A DNA stretch of 48,767 nucleotides from an uncultured Pseudomonadales bacterium (GTDB taxonomy: Bacteria; Pseudomonadota; Gammaproteobacteria; Pseudomonadales; Cellvibrionaceae): positions 1 to 48,767 of the forward strand of contig CANKXO010000009.1 in the NCBI GenBank assembly GCA_947487765.1, written 5' to 3'. This document shows positions 7,947 through 17,451 of the stretch, one piece after another (position 1 is the stretch's first letter; each line of letters starts with the position of its first letter). A model generated the notes under the pieces. That model ran no database searches and was not told the DNA's origin. It worked only from the letters and a program-made list of their open reading frames with translations. The position numbers and the translations under genes were made by a program.

Positions 7947-9170
7947 ATGGCGAAAGAAAAGTTTGAACGAAGCAAGCCCCACGTGAATGTGGGCACAATT
8001 GGTCACGTTGACCATGGTAAAACCACCCTGACAGCGGCATTGACTCGCGTATGTTCAGAAGTATGGGGCGGTGCAGCCGTTGCCTTTGACGGTATTGATA
8101 ATGCACCGGAAGAGCGTGAGCGCGGTATCACCATTGCGACGTCACACGTTGAATATGATTCTCCTGATCGCCACTACGCTCACGTTGACTGTCCAGGTCA
8201 CGCGGACTACGTGAAAAACATGATTACGGGTGCTGCTCAAATGGACGGCGCTATCTTAGTATGTGGTGCGACTGATGGCCCTATGCCACAAACGCGTGAG
8301 CATATCTTGTTGTCTCGTCAGGTTGGCGTTCCTTACATCGTCGTATTTTTAAACAAAGCTGATCTTCTTGCAGAAGATTGTGGTGGTGTTGGTTCAGAAG
8401 AATATGACGAAATGCTAGAGCTAGTTGAAATGGAATTGCGTGAGTTGCTAGATACTTATGAATTCCCAGGCGACGACACACCAATCATTGCCGGTTCTGC
8501 ATTGATGGCACTTAATGGTGAAGACGATAACGAATTAGGTACGTCTGCGGTTAAGAAATTGGTTGAAACCTTGGATGAGTACATTCCTGAGCCAGAGCGT
8601 GCGATTGATCAGCCATTCTTGATGCCAATCGAAGACGTATTCTCTATTTCTGGTCGTGGTACGGTTGTTACTGGTCGTGTAGAGCGCGGTATCATCAAAG
8701 TGGGTGAAGAAATCGAAATCGTTGGTATTAAAGATACGACGAAAACCACCTGTACTGGTGTTGAAATGTTCCGCAAGTTGCTTGACGAAGGTCGTGCAGG
8801 TGAGAACGTTGGTGTTCTATTGCGTGGTACTAAGCGTGAAGAAATCGAGCGTGGTCAAGTATTGTGTGTGCCGGGTTCAGTGAAGCCGCATACTAAATTT
8901 GAAGCGGAAGTTTACGTATTGTCAAAAGATGAAGGTGGTCGTCATACGCCATTCTTTAAAGGCTACCGTCCACAGTTTTACTTCCGTACGACGGATGTAA
9001 CGGGCGCGTGTGAATTACCAGAAGGTGTTGAAATGGTAATGCCTGGCGATAACGTGCAAATGGAAGTGACCTTGATTCATCCGATTGCGATGGAAGATGG
9101 TTTACGCTTTGCGATTCGTGAAGGTGGTCGTACGGTTGGTGCGGGCGTCGTCGCTAAAATCATAGAGTAA
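7947..9170 (+). CDS. tuf: Translation elongation factor Tu
   Basis: A GTPase that brings aminoacyl-tRNA to the ribosome. It has G1 GHVDHGKT (19–26), G3 DCPGH (81–85), G4 NKAD (136–139) and GSA near 180, followed by the two beta-barrel domains. At 407 aa it is 10–13 residues longer than the E. coli and Pseudomonas proteins. The extra residues lie directly after NKAD (about 140–154, [17 protein letters not shown]). I recognise this as a feature of Cellvibrionales/Alteromonadales-side lineages, from memory rather than by alignment. It has tRNAs upstream and tRNA-Trp downstream, as in the tufB locus. A GGGAG ribosome binding site precedes the ATG. Confidence 0.98.
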   Translation: MAKEKFERSKPHVNVGTIGHVDHGKTTLTAALTRVCSEVWGGAAVAFDGIDNAPEERERGITIATSHVEYDSPDRHYAHVDCPGHADYVKNMITGAAQMDGAILVCGATDGPMPQTREHILLSRQVGVPYIVVFLNKADLLAEDCGGVGSEEYDEMLELVEMELRELLDTYEFPGDDTPIIAGSALMALNGEDDNELGTSAVKKLVETLDEYIPEPERAIDQPFLMPIEDVFSISGRGTVVTGRVERGIIKVGEEIEIVGIKDTTKTTCTGVEMFRKLLDEGRAGENVGVLLRGTKREEIERGQVLCVPGSVKPHTKFEAEVYVLSKDEGGRHTPFFKGYRPQFYFRTTDVTGACELPEGVEMVMPGDNVQMEVTLIHPIAMEDGLRFAIREGGRTVGAGVVAKIIE

Positions 9171-9230
9171 TTTAGTATATTAGCTGAAAGTACTTTTGTT
9201 TTCAGCGCTTCCGTTAGTAATAGCGGTCGT

Positions 9231-9264
9231 AAGCCGAGTCGATTTTTCGTCTCGGCTTCTGTTT
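9231..9264 (+). terminator. Terminator-like hairpin after tuf
   Basis: AAGCCGAG (9231–9238) pairs with CTCGGCTT (9251–9258), with an inner CGA/TCG helix and a TTTT loop, followed by a modest T-rich tail. It separates tuf from tRNA-Trp. Confidence 0.65.
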
Positions 9265-9301
9265 TATCGGGAAGGCAAGTTGTTTTCTCAGTAAAAGAAA
9301 T

Positions 9302-9377
9302 AGGCCAGTAGTTCAATTGGTAGAGCGTCGGTCTCCAAAACCGAAAGTTGGGGGTTCGAGTCCCTCCTGGCCTGCCA
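9302..9377 (+). tRNA. tRNA-Trp (anticodon CCA)
   Basis: A 76-nt cloverleaf with acceptor AGGCCAG/CTGGCCT, anticodon loop CTCCAAA, T arm GGGGGTTCGAGTCCCTC and encoded GCCA. It lies between tuf and secE, the usual place in many Gammaproteobacteria. Confidence 0.97.
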
Positions 9378-9463
9378 TTTTTTGGTAAATGATAATTTTC
9401 GACTTTTTTGTCAAAAGTAAATTAAGGGCAAGAAGGAAACGAAGTGAAATTTGAGGTTGTGGT

Positions 9464-9835
9464 GTGAGCACAAAAACAGATAGTAATGATACTTACCCTC
9501 TTAACTGGTTGCGCTGGTTGGTTGTTGTTGCGCTTGTTGCCGGTGGAATAGTTGCTAATTCTGTTTATGGAGATTACCCGCTTCTATATAGGGTCGTAGG
9601 GTTAATTGTACTTGCTGCTATTGCTTTGTGGGTGGCAGTTAATACAGAGCAAGGTTCGTCAATTTGGGCGATAGTCAAAGCATCTCAGACAGAAGCTCGA
9701 AAAGTTGTTTGGCCAACTCGTCAAGAAACTAACCAAACAACGCTGATTGTTGTTGTGTTGGTTATTGTGATGGCATTTATTTTATGGGGGCTTGACTCAT
9801 TATTGGGTTGGGTTGCATCACTGATCATTGGGTAA
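9464..9835 (+). CDS. secE: Protein translocase subunit SecE
   Basis: The essential small subunit of the SecYEG channel in the inner membrane. Three transmembrane helices are visible (about 14–34, 41–60 and 92–118), i.e. the long proteobacterial form. The conserved amphipathic segment [13 protein letters not shown] (77–89) sits before the last helix. The start is GTG. It is followed 8 nt later by nusG, the near-universal secE–nusG pair. Confidence 0.96.
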   Translation: MSTKTDSNDTYPLNWLRWLVVVALVAGGIVANSVYGDYPLLYRVVGLIVLAAIALWVAVNTEQGSSIWAIVKASQTEARKVVWPTRQETNQTTLIVVVLVIVMAFILWGLDSLLGWVASLIIG

Positions 9836-9843
9836 TTAAAGCT

Positions 9844-10377
9844 ATGTCAAAGCGTTGGTACGTTGTACACGCCTATTCAGGATACGAAAAAAAAGTCGCT
9901 GTTGCTTTGCAAGAGCGTATTGAGTTGCACGACATGCAAGACTTATTCGGTGAAGTGTTAGTACCTACTGAAGAAGTTGTTGAAATGCGCGGTGGTCAAA
10001 AACGTAAGTCTGAGCGCAAGTTTTTCCCAGGTTATGTGCTTGTGCAGATGGAGCTTAATGACGATTCGTGGCATTTGGTAAAAGATACGCCGCGAGTGAT
10101 GGGTTTTATTGGTGGTAAGGCGGATAAGCCTGCACCGATTACAGATAAAGAAGCTGAACTTATTCTTCAGCGCATGGACGATTCGGTCGAAGCGCCGAAG
10201 CCTAAAACTATCTTTGAGCCTGGAGAAATGGTTCGCGTTATCGATGGTCCGTTCAATGACTTTAATGGCGTCGTTGAAGAAGTGAATTATGAAAAGAGTC
10301 GTCTTCAGGTAGCGGTATTGATCTTTGGTCGATCTACACCTGTTGAGCTTGAGTTTGGTCAAGTCGAAAAGACTTAA
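9844..10377 (+). CDS. nusG: Transcription termination/antitermination protein NusG
   Basis: A 177-residue protein with an N-terminal NGN domain ([17 protein letters not shown] at the start, [10 protein letters not shown] mid-domain) and a C-terminal KOW domain (about 125–177, [21 protein letters not shown]). It binds RNA polymerase at the clamp and couples it to Rho or the ribosomal S10. I use the ATG at 9844, which gives the canonical [13 protein letters not shown] terminus. A longer frame from 9808 would overlap secE and is unlikely. Confidence 0.97.
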   Translation: MSKRWYVVHAYSGYEKKVAVALQERIELHDMQDLFGEVLVPTEEVVEMRGGQKRKSERKFFPGYVLVQMELNDDSWHLVKDTPRVMGFIGGKADKPAPITDKEAELILQRMDDSVEAPKPKTIFEPGEMVRVIDGPFNDFNGVVEEVNYEKSRLQVAVLIFGRSTPVELEFGQVEKT

Positions 10378-10564
10378 TATGATTTTTTGATAGTAGTGCA
10401 ATTGGTACTGCTATGAAAATATGGTGATTTCATTAAAAGCTAAGTCGTTAGTTTGTAAGAATGAAATCTGAAGGGGAGCCTGCGATAAGTTTTGTTAGGT
10501 GTTTTGGTAAGAAACATTTATCTAAATTTTGAGGCGCTAATACCCAATTAATCGGAGTTTTATC

Positions 10565-10999
10565 ATGGCGAAGAAAGTCGAAGCTTATATTAAGCTGCAA
10601 GTGCCTGCGGGACAGGCAAACCCTAGTCCCCCTGTTGGTCCTGCGTTAGGTCAGCACGGCGTTAATATCATGGAATTTTGTAAAGCATTTAATGCTCAGA
10701 CCCAAAGTCTAGAGCCAGGCGCTCCTGTTCCTGTTGTGATCAGTGTTTACAGCGACCGTAGCTTTACATTCCAAATGAAAACCCCTCCTGCGGCATTCTT
10801 ATTACGCAAAGCAGCGGGTATCAGTAAAGGTAGCTCTCGCCCTAATACTGAGAAAGTAGGTAAGGTAACTCGTGAGCAATTAGAAGAAATTGCTAAAGCT
10901 AAAATGCCAGATTTAACGGCTGCTGATATGGATGCTGCTGTTCGCACTATTGCAGGTAGTGCAGTAAGTGCTGGTTTAGAAGTTGAGGGAGTTGTTTAA
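10565..10999 (+). CDS. rplK: 50S ribosomal protein L11
   Basis: A 144-aa protein with the full L11 signature: an N-terminal Pro-rich stretch ([20 protein letters not shown]) and a C-terminal rRNA-binding domain. It forms the GTPase-associated centre with 23S rRNA. A good GGAG ribosome binding site precedes the ATG. The 187-nt leader contains a 10-bp hairpin at about 10390–10414. rplA follows after 1 nt, so the pair forms the usual L11 operon. In E. coli L1 autoregulates this operon at the mRNA; the specific site was not identified here. Confidence 0.98.
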   Translation: MAKKVEAYIKLQVPAGQANPSPPVGPALGQHGVNIMEFCKAFNAQTQSLEPGAPVPVVISVYSDRSFTFQMKTPPAAFLLRKAAGISKGSSRPNTEKVGKVTREQLEEIAKAKMPDLTAADMDAAVRTIAGSAVSAGLEVEGVV

Positions 11000-11000
11000 G

Positions 11001-11696
11001 ATGGCTAAATTAACTAAACGTAAAAAATTAATTAACGAAAAAGTTGATCCTACAAAACAATATCCAATTGATGAAGCCGTTGCTTTAATGAAAGAGTTGG
11101 CGACTGTTAAGTTCGAAGAAACTGTTGATGTTGCTATTAACTTGGGTATTGATCCTCGTAAATCAGATCAAGCTGTTCGTGGCGCTACGTCATTGCCACA
11201 CGGTACCGGTAAAACTGTACGTGTTGCTGTATTTACTCAAGGTGATAATGCAGAAGCTGCAAAAGCAGCAGGTGCTGACTTAGTAGGTATGGATGAACTT
11301 GCTGCTGAAGTTAAGAAAGGCAATATGGACTTTGACGTTGTTATTGCTGATCCGGCCGCTATGCGTGTTGTTGGACAGTTGGGTCAAATCCTTGGGCCTC
11401 GCGGTTTAATGCCCAATCCAAAAACTGGTACTGTTACCCCTGATGTTGCTACTGCTGTTAAAAATGCTAAAGCTGGTCAAGTGCGCTTCCGTGCAGATAA
11501 AGGCGGAATTATCCATGGTGGTATTGGAAATGTGAAATTTGATGCAGCAGCGATTAAAGAAAATCTTGAAGCGCTGTTAACTGATTTGAAAAAAGCAAAA
11601 CCTGCTTCTGCTAAAGGTGTTTTCCTCAAGAAGATTTCTTTAAGCAGTACTATGGGCCCAGGTTTAGCTATTGATATCGCTTCATTGGATGTTTGA
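11001..11696 (+). CDS. rplA: 50S ribosomal protein L1
   Basis: A 231-aa L1-stalk protein and translational repressor of its own operon in E. coli. It shows the conserved [11 protein letters not shown] and a [15 protein letters not shown] motif in the rRNA-binding face. I chose the ATG at 11001, which gives the normal MAKLTKR terminus. The ribosome binding site GAGGGAG lies within the end of rplK, so translation is coupled. Confidence 0.98.
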   Translation: MAKLTKRKKLINEKVDPTKQYPIDEAVALMKELATVKFEETVDVAINLGIDPRKSDQAVRGATSLPHGTGKTVRVAVFTQGDNAEAAKAAGADLVGMDELAAEVKKGNMDFDVVIADPAAMRVVGQLGQILGPRGLMPNPKTGTVTPDVATAVKNAKAGQVRFRADKGGIIHGGIGNVKFDAAAIKENLEALLTDLKKAKPASAKGVFLKKISLSSTMGPGLAIDIASLDV

Positions 11697-12054
11697 TTCA
11701 GTGAAGTAAAAGAACTTTGGGGCTTGTTAGTTTTTCTATGAATGTAGAAGTATTAACAGGCCGTCAAAGACCGTAGGAGTGAATTGTTAGGTTCTTTACA
11801 CTGACAAAACGCTTAAACAGTTTGATATATCAACGATATTATTAAACATCCTACGCAGATGGTGAAAGCCCGAATTCATTTTTATTTTATAAAAGTGAAT
11901 TTAGTCACCAAAAACAGGCTTACATTTTTAGATGATGAATTAATAGTTACGATTATCGTACTAGCAGATTGTTAAATAAAAAAGTAAGTAGTATTAACGA
12001 TTAATGTAGTGGTTTGTAAAGTTACTATTTTTAATCAAATCCAGGAGAAAACTC
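11697..12054. other. rplA–rplJ spacer containing the L10 leader
   Basis: This 358-nt spacer holds the L10 leader (see the next entry) followed by about 140 nt of AT-rich sequence up to the rplJ ribosome binding site (CCAGGAG). No reading frame of note was seen. Confidence 0.7.
11756..11915 (+). ncRNA. Ribosomal protein L10 leader (autoregulatory mRNA element)
   Basis: CGTAGGA (11772–11778) pairs with TCCTACG (11849–11855), which is followed by CAGATGGTGAA, the most conserved part of the gammaproteobacterial L10 leader. A further hairpin (GGTGA 11861–11865 with TCACC 11905–11909, enclosing an AATTCA…TGAATT stem) completes the fold. The L10–L12 complex binds this element in E. coli and represses rplJL translation. 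The boundaries are approximate. Confidence 0.75.
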
Positions 12055-12585
12055 GTGGCATTAGCATTTCAAGACAAGAAACAAATTGTCGCTGAGGTTA
12101 ACGAGACTGCCAGCAATGCTTTGTCTCTGGTTATTGCAGACGCTCGTGGCGTCAATGTAACCGATATGACTGCGCTGCGTAAGTTGGCACGGGAAAATAG
12201 CGTTCAGTTACGCGTGATTCGTAATACTCTTGCGAAACGTGCATTTACTGAAACCGAATTTGACTGTGTTAATGAAGCGCTAGTCGGGCCATCACTCTTT
12301 GGTTTTTCTATGGAAGACCCAGGTGCGGCAGCTCGAATATTCAAAGATTTCGCGAAAGAAAATGAAAAATTTGAAGTTAAAGCGCTATCTGTAGGCGGCA
12401 AGCTACTGGACGCAGGTCAGATCGATGCTCTTGCTAAGCTACCAACACGCGATCAAGCGTTAGGTATGCTAGCCAGTGTAATGATCGCACCGGTAACTAA
12501 GTTGGTCAGAACTTTCAACGAAGTTCCAACAAAAGTTACTCGTGTAGTTGCGGCAGTTCGCGACCAAAAACAAGACGCTGCATAA
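12055..12585 (+). CDS. rplJ: 50S ribosomal protein L10
   Basis: 176 aa. It anchors L7/L12 dimers to the GTPase centre and is the repressor that binds its own leader. An N-terminal rRNA-binding domain is followed by a C-terminal helix (residues about 135–170, APVTKLVRTFNEVPTKVTRV) that carries the L12 dimers. The start is GTG, as is common for rplJ, with a good AGGAG. A perfect inverted repeat starts on the last base of its stop codon. Confidence 0.98.
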   Translation: MALAFQDKKQIVAEVNETASNALSLVIADARGVNVTDMTALRKLARENSVQLRVIRNTLAKRAFTETEFDCVNEALVGPSLFGFSMEDPGAAARIFKDFAKENEKFEVKALSVGGKLLDAGQIDALAKLPTRDQALGMLASVMIAPVTKLVRTFNEVPTKVTRVVAAVRDQKQDAA

Positions 12586-12610
12586 TATTAGTTATTGTAA
12601 TAACTAATAT
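12585..12610 (+). repeat. Perfect inverted repeat between rplJ and rplL
   Basis: Twelve-base arms (12585–12596 and 12599–12610, ATATTAGTTATT and its complement) are separated by two bases. The RNA would form an 11-bp hairpin with a 4-nt loop right at the rplJ stop. There is no T tract, so it is not a terminator. Processing or translational coupling is possible. Confidence 0.6.
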
Positions 12611-12655
12611 ATGTAGTTAATTTTTATTAAAATATTTTTATCGGAGATCTGAGTC

Positions 12656-13033
12656 ATGGCTCTATCTAAAGATGACATCTTAAACGCTATTGCTGAAATG
12701 TCAGTAATGGAAGTAGTTGAATTAGTTGAAGCAATGGAAGAGAAGTTTGGTGTTTCTGCTGCAGCGGCTGTTGCCGTTGCTGGCCCAGCACAAGGTGAAG
12801 CTGGTCCTGCTGCAGAAGAAAAAACTGAGTTTGACGTTGTTATTACTTCAGCTGGCGAAAAGAAAGTTAACGCTATTAAAGCAGTTCGCGCAATCACCGG
12901 TCTTGGCTTAAAAGAAGCTAAAGCAATGGTTGAAAGTGCTCCAGCAACTGTTAAAGAAGGCGCTTCTAAAGAAGACGCTGAAGAAGCGAAAAAGCAGCTT
13001 GAAGAAGCTGGCGCTACTGCTGAATTGAAATAA
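12656..13033 (+). CDS. rplL: 50S ribosomal protein L7/L12
   Basis: 125 aa with the typical three parts: an N-terminal dimerisation helix pair (to about residue 35), an Ala/Gly-rich hinge (about 36–52) and a C-terminal factor-binding domain ([20 protein letters not shown], then [13 protein letters not shown]). It recruits translational GTPases. The codon usage is strongly biased, as expected of a highly expressed gene. A GGAGA ribosome binding site precedes the ATG. Confidence 0.98.
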   Translation: MALSKDDILNAIAEMSVMEVVELVEAMEEKFGVSAAAAVAVAGPAQGEAGPAAEEKTEFDVVITSAGEKKVNAIKAVRAITGLGLKEAKAMVESAPATVKEGASKEDAEEAKKQLEEAGATAELK

Positions 13034-13050
13034 TTCACAGTTGTGTCGAG

Positions 13051-13071
13051 GCCTTTCTACTATAGATAGGC
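13051..13071 (+). repeat. Hairpin upstream of the rplL–rpoB attenuator
   Basis: GCCT-T-TCTA pairs with TAGA-T-AGGC around a 3-nt loop (one T·T mismatch). Its position corresponds to the RNase III processing hairpin known between rplL and rpoB in E. coli; the assignment is by position only. Confidence 0.4.
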
Positions 13072-13075
13072 TTGA

Positions 13076-13105
13076 GGCTGGCGGGTTTTACCTGCCGGCC
13101 TTTTT
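13076..13105 (+). terminator. rplL–rpoB attenuator/terminator
   Basis: GGCTGGCGGGT (13076–13086) pairs with ACCTGCCGGCC (13090–13100) around a short T loop and is followed by five T. It matches the partial terminator that lowers rpoBC expression relative to ribosomal proteins in E. coli. Confidence 0.8.
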
Positions 13106-13264
13106 CCGTTTTCAATGATTAGTTTCATTGTTACACGGATAAGAATTATAAATACAGCCTGCTTTTGGCGAGCTGTAGTGATTGAATGTCAATCAAACAT
13201 AATAAAGCATAACCCGTGCTTTAAGTGGTGTCACAACCCAATTGTAACAAGCTGAGGAATACAG

Positions 13265-16200
13265 ATGGCTTACTCGTATACTGAGAAAAAACGTATCCGC
13301 AAGGATTTTGGCAAATTACCTCATGTAATGGATGTTCCTTATTTGCTAGCTATACAGCTAGACTCCTATAAAAAATTTACCCAAGAAGATACCAAGCTTG
13401 AAGATCGTCTAGAGTCAGGATTACATGCAGCGTTTAAATCCGTTATGCCTATTGTTAGTTACTCTGGCAGTGCAGCGTTAGAGTATGTCAGCTATACCTT
13501 GGGTAAGGCAGTTTTTGATGTAAAAGAATGTGTATTGAGGGGGGCCACTTATGCTGCACCCCTTAGAGTAAAAGTCAGGTTGATTATTTACGATAAAGAA
13601 TCGTCGAATAAGACAATTAAAGATATTAAAGAACAAGAAGTCTATATGGGTGAAATCCCGTTGATGACAGATAACGGTACTTTCGTTATTAATGGTACTG
13701 AACGTGTTATTGTTTCTCAGTTACACCGTTCTCCAGGCGTGTTCTTTGACCATGATAAAGGCAAAACCCACTCTTCTGGTAAGTTACTTTATTCTGCTCG
13801 CGTGATCCCTTACCGTGGCTCATGGTTAGATTTTGAATTTGACCCTAAAGATTTAGTGTATGTTCGTATTGATCGTCGTCGTAAATTGCCTGCGACTATT
13901 TTATTGCGTGCATTAGGTTATACCTCTGAAGAAATGCTGGAAATGTTTTTCGAAACCAGCACGTTTGAATTAACAGGGGATAAGGAGTATTTACTAGAGC
14001 TTGTTCCTTCTCGTCTACGTGGTGATATGGCTACGTTTGATATCAAAGATAAGAAAGGTAATGTTCTAATCGAGGAAGGGCGTCGTATTACTGCACGTCA
14101 TATTCGTAATTTGGAAAAAGCCAATGTTGCTCAACTGTTAGTGCCGGAAAGCTATCTACTAGGCCGCGCACTTGCAAAAGATATCGTTGATACTGAGTCT
14201 GGCGAAGTATTATTTGAGTGTAATACCGAGATAACAGAAGAAGTTTTAGAGAAGTTATCTGAGACCGGCGTATCTAGTATCGAAACACTTTATACCAACG
14301 AATTAGACCGTGGCCCATTCGTATCTGAAACCTTACGCGTTGACCCGACTCGTACTGAGCTGGAAGCCTTAGTCGAAATCTACCGCATGATGCGTCCTGG
14401 TGAGCCGCCAACCAAAGAATCTGCTGAAGGTTTATTCCAAAACCTATTCTTCAGTTCAGATCGCTATGACCTTTCAGTTGTAGGACGTATGAAGTTTAAT
14501 CGTCGCTTACACCGTGAAAGTGATAAAGGCGAAGGAATTTTATCGAAAGAAGATATCGTTGATGTGATGAAAACATTAATTGATATTCGTAATGGTAACG
14601 GTGTCGTTGATGATATCGACCACCTTGGTAACCGTCGTGTTCGTTCTGTTGGTGAGATGGCAGAAAACCAATTCCGTGTTGGTTTAGTACGTGTTGAGCG
14701 TGCTGTTAAAGAGCGTCTATCTGTTGCTGAGTCAGAAGGTTTAATGCCTCAAGACTTAGTGAATGCCAAACCTGTCTCTGCTGCGATTAAAGAATTCTTT
14801 GGTTCATCGCAGTTATCCCAGTTTATGGATCAGAATAATCCATTATCTGAGATTACTCATAAACGACGTGTATCGGCGCTAGGGCCTGGTGGTTTAACAC
14901 GTGAGCGTGCAGGTTTTGAAGTGCGCGATGTGCATCCAACGCATTATGGTCGAGTCTGTCCAATTGAAACGCCTGAAGGACCAAACATTGGTTTGATCAA
15001 CTCACTGGCGACTTATGCACGTACTAATAATTATGGCTTCTTGGAAAGCCCTTATCGCCGCGTTATCGATGGCAAAATTACTGATGAGATTGATTATCTC
15101 TCTGCAATTAACGAAGCAGAATATGTGATTGCTCAGGCATCTGCTACCTTGGACGAAGAAGGTCGATTAATTGAAGAGCTTGTGTCAGCACGACACATGA
15201 ATGAATTTACTCTGAAGTCGCCAGATGATGTGCAGTATATGGATGTGTCGCCGCGTCAGGTTGTTTCTGTTGCAGCATCATTGATTCCATTCCTTGAACA
15301 CGATGATGCAAACCGTGCATTGATGGGATCAAACATGCAACGTCAAGCAGTCCCAACATTGAAGGCAGATAAGCCTCTAGTCGGTACTGGCATGGAACGA
15401 ACAGTTGCGCAGGATTCTGGGGTTTGTGTCGTTGCAAAACGTGGTGGTGTCATTGAAAGTGTCGATGCTGCGCGAATTGTTGTTCGTGCGAACAACGAAG
15501 AAACTGAAGCAGGTGATGCAGGTGTTGATATTTATAACCTGACTAAATACACGCGTTCTAACCAGAATACCTGTATTAATCAACGCTCAATTGTGAATGT
15601 TGGTGATCAGGTTGTTCGTGGCGATATCATGGCCGATGGTCCATCTGTTGATATGGGTGAGCTAGCACTTGGCCAAAACATGCGTATTGCATTCATGCCT
15701 TGGAATGGTTACAACTTTGAGGATTCGATTCTTGTTTCTGAACGCGTTGTTCAAGAAGATCGTTTTACTACCATTCACATTCAAGAGCTGACCTGTATTG
15801 CTCGTGATACCAAATTAGGCAGTGAGGAGATTACCGCTGATATTCCTAATGTGGGTGAAAGTGCATTATCAAAATTAGATGAGTCCGGTATTGTTTATAT
15901 CGGTGCTGAAGTAGGCCCGGGCGATATTCTGGTAGGTAAAGTGACACCAAAAGGTGAAACTCAATTAACGCCAGAAGAAAAACTTCTACGTGCTATTTTT
16001 GGTGAAAAAGCCTCTGATGTAAAAGATACTTCTCAGCGTGTTCCTTCAAGTACCAAAGGTACGGTGATCGATGTTCAGGTCTTTACCCGTGATGGTCTTG
16101 AGAAAGATGCACGTGCGAAAGATATTGAAGAGATGCAACTTGAACAAGTACGTAAAGACCTTAACGAAGAGTACCGTATTGTTGAAGCGGCGACCTTTGA

Positions 16201-17350
16201 GCGTTTGCATTCAGCATTGATTGGCAACAAAGTGACTTCTGGTAAGGCTGTTAAAAAAGGAACCGTTCTTACTGCTGAAATTTTAGAAGGGCTTGAAAAG
16301 GATCAGTGGTTCAACTTGCGCATGGATGATGATGGTTTAAATGAGCAATTAGACCGTGCTGATGAGCAGCTAAAAGAGCGTCGTAAGATTCTTGATGAAC
16401 GCTTTGAAGATAAGAAAAGCAAGTTGCAAACGGGTGATGATTTAGCACCGGGTGTACTTAAAATTGTTAAGGTTTACTTAGCGGTTAAACGCCGTATTCA
16501 GCCTGGTGATAAAATGGCAGGACGTCATGGTAACAAAGGTGTTATCTCAGTCATCATGCCTGTAGAAGATATGCCATTCGATGAAAATGGAGATCCAATC
16601 GATATCGTTCTTAACCCGCTAGGTGTTCCTTCACGGATGAACGTTGGGCAGGTTCTTGAGATGCACTTGGGCCTTGCTGCTAAAGGCCTTGGTAAGAAAA
16701 TTGACACAATGGTGCGTGAGCAACAAGCCATTAGCAAAGTTCGTGGATTCCTTGAGGAAATCTACAACGAGATTGGTGATGCCCGAGTTAAAGAAGATCT
16801 CAACAGCTTCTCTGATGAAGAGGTTCTAGAGCTTGCTAAAAATCTAGCCGGTGGTGTACCTATGGCCACTCGAGCTTTTGATGGCGCGAAAGAAGTTGAG
16901 ATCAAAAAATTACTGACCTTGGCAGACATGCCAGATAGCGGCCAAATGACATTGTTCGATGGTCGTACTGGTGATGCATTTAGTCGCCCGGTGACAGTGG
17001 GTTATATGTATATGCTCAAACTGAATCACTTGGTTGATGACAAAATGCATGCGCGTTCAACAGGTTCTTATAGTTTGGTTACGCAGCAGCCATTGGGTGG
17101 TAAGGCTCAATTTGGTGGACAACGTTTCGGTGAGATGGAGGTGTGGGCACTAGAAGCTTATGGTGCAGCTTATACTCTACAAGAAATGTTAACTGTTAAA
17201 TCAGACGATGTTGCTGGTCGAACTAAGATGTATAAAAACATTGTTGATGGTGATCATCGTATGGAACCTGGAATGCCAGAATCCTTTAACGTACTGGTTA
17301 AAGAAATTCGCTCTCTGGGTATCAATATGGAATTGGAAAACGATTCCTAA
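13265..17350 (+). CDS. rpoB: DNA-directed RNA polymerase subunit beta
   Basis: 1361 aa, full length. The rifampicin region reads [20 protein letters not shown], then [10 protein letters not shown]. The contact residues known from E. coli (L511, Q513, D516, S522, H526, R529, S531) appear wild type by alignment by eye. Other landmarks are the catalytic-centre lysine region ([13 protein letters not shown]) and a C-terminal [25 protein letters not shown] clamp segment, quoted here only as a landmark. A GAGGA ribosome binding site precedes the ATG. It is separated from rpoC by 101 nt containing a hairpin. Confidence 0.99.
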   Translation: MAYSYTEKKRIRKDFGKLPHVMDVPYLLAIQLDSYKKFTQEDTKLEDRLESGLHAAFKSVMPIVSYSGSAALEYVSYTLGKAVFDVKECVLRGATYAAPLRVKVRLIIYDKESSNKTIKDIKEQEVYMGEIPLMTDNGTFVINGTERVIVSQLHRSPGVFFDHDKGKTHSSGKLLYSARVIPYRGSWLDFEFDPKDLVYVRIDRRRKLPATILLRALGYTSEEMLEMFFETSTFELTGDKEYLLELVPSRLRGDMATFDIKDKKGNVLIEEGRRITARHIRNLEKANVAQLLVPESYLLGRALAKDIVDTESGEVLFECNTEITEEVLEKLSETGVSSIETLYTNELDRGPFVSETLRVDPTRTELEALVEIYRMMRPGEPPTKESAEGLFQNLFFSSDRYDLSVVGRMKFNRRLHRESDKGEGILSKEDIVDVMKTLIDIRNGNGVVDDIDHLGNRRVRSVGEMAENQFRVGLVRVERAVKERLSVAESEGLMPQDLVNAKPVSAAIKEFFGSSQLSQFMDQNNPLSEITHKRRVSALGPGGLTRERAGFEVRDVHPTHYGRVCPIETPEGPNIGLINSLATYARTNNYGFLESPYRRVIDGKITDEIDYLSAINEAEYVIAQASATLDEEGRLIEELVSARHMNEFTLKSPDDVQYMDVSPRQVVSVAASLIPFLEHDDANRALMGSNMQRQAVPTLKADKPLVGTGMERTVAQDSGVCVVAKRGGVIESVDAARIVVRANNEETEAGDAGVDIYNLTKYTRSNQNTCINQRSIVNVGDQVVRGDIMADGPSVDMGELALGQNMRIAFMPWNGYNFEDSILVSERVVQEDRFTTIHIQELTCIARDTKLGSEEITADIPNVGESALSKLDESGIVYIGAEVGPGDILVGKVTPKGETQLTPEEKLLRAIFGEKASDVKDTSQRVPSSTKGTVIDVQVFTRDGLEKDARAKDIEEMQLEQVRKDLNEEYRIVEAATFERLHSALIGNKVTSGKAVKKGTVLTAEILEGLEKDQWFNLRMDDDGLNEQLDRADEQLKERRKILDERFEDKKSKLQTGDDLAPGVLKIVKVYLAVKRRIQPGDKMAGRHGNKGVISVIMPVEDMPFDENGDPIDIVLNPLGVPSRMNVGQVLEMHLGLAAKGLGKKIDTMVREQQAISKVRGFLEEIYNEIGDARVKEDLNSFSDEEVLELAKNLAGGVPMATRAFDGAKEVEIKKLLTLADMPDSGQMTLFDGRTGDAFSRPVTVGYMYMLKLNHLVDDKMHARSTGSYSLVTQQPLGGKAQFGGQRFGEMEVWALEAYGAAYTLQEMLTVKSDDVAGRTKMYKNIVDGDHRMEPGMPESFNVLVKEIRSLGINMELENDS

Positions 17351-17362
17351 GATAAAGGTTGC

Positions 17363-17382
17363 GCAGGTCTTTTAAGGCCTGC
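17363..17382 (+). repeat. Hairpin in the rpoB–rpoC spacer
   Basis: GCAGGTCTT (17363–17371) pairs with AAGGCCTGC (17374–17382), with one G·U pair. There is no T tract. It may be an mRNA stabilising or processing element. Confidence 0.45.
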
Positions 17383-17451
17383 TTAGTCGAATACTGATGA
17401 CGGCCATATAAACGGCCACAAGAATTTAATCCCCTAATTGGAGGAAGCCCC

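Noticed and set aside
12604..13038. Long reading frame antisense to rplL
   Set aside because: It is an Ala/Ser-rich mirror of the highly biased rplL coding sequence, with no independent start signal.
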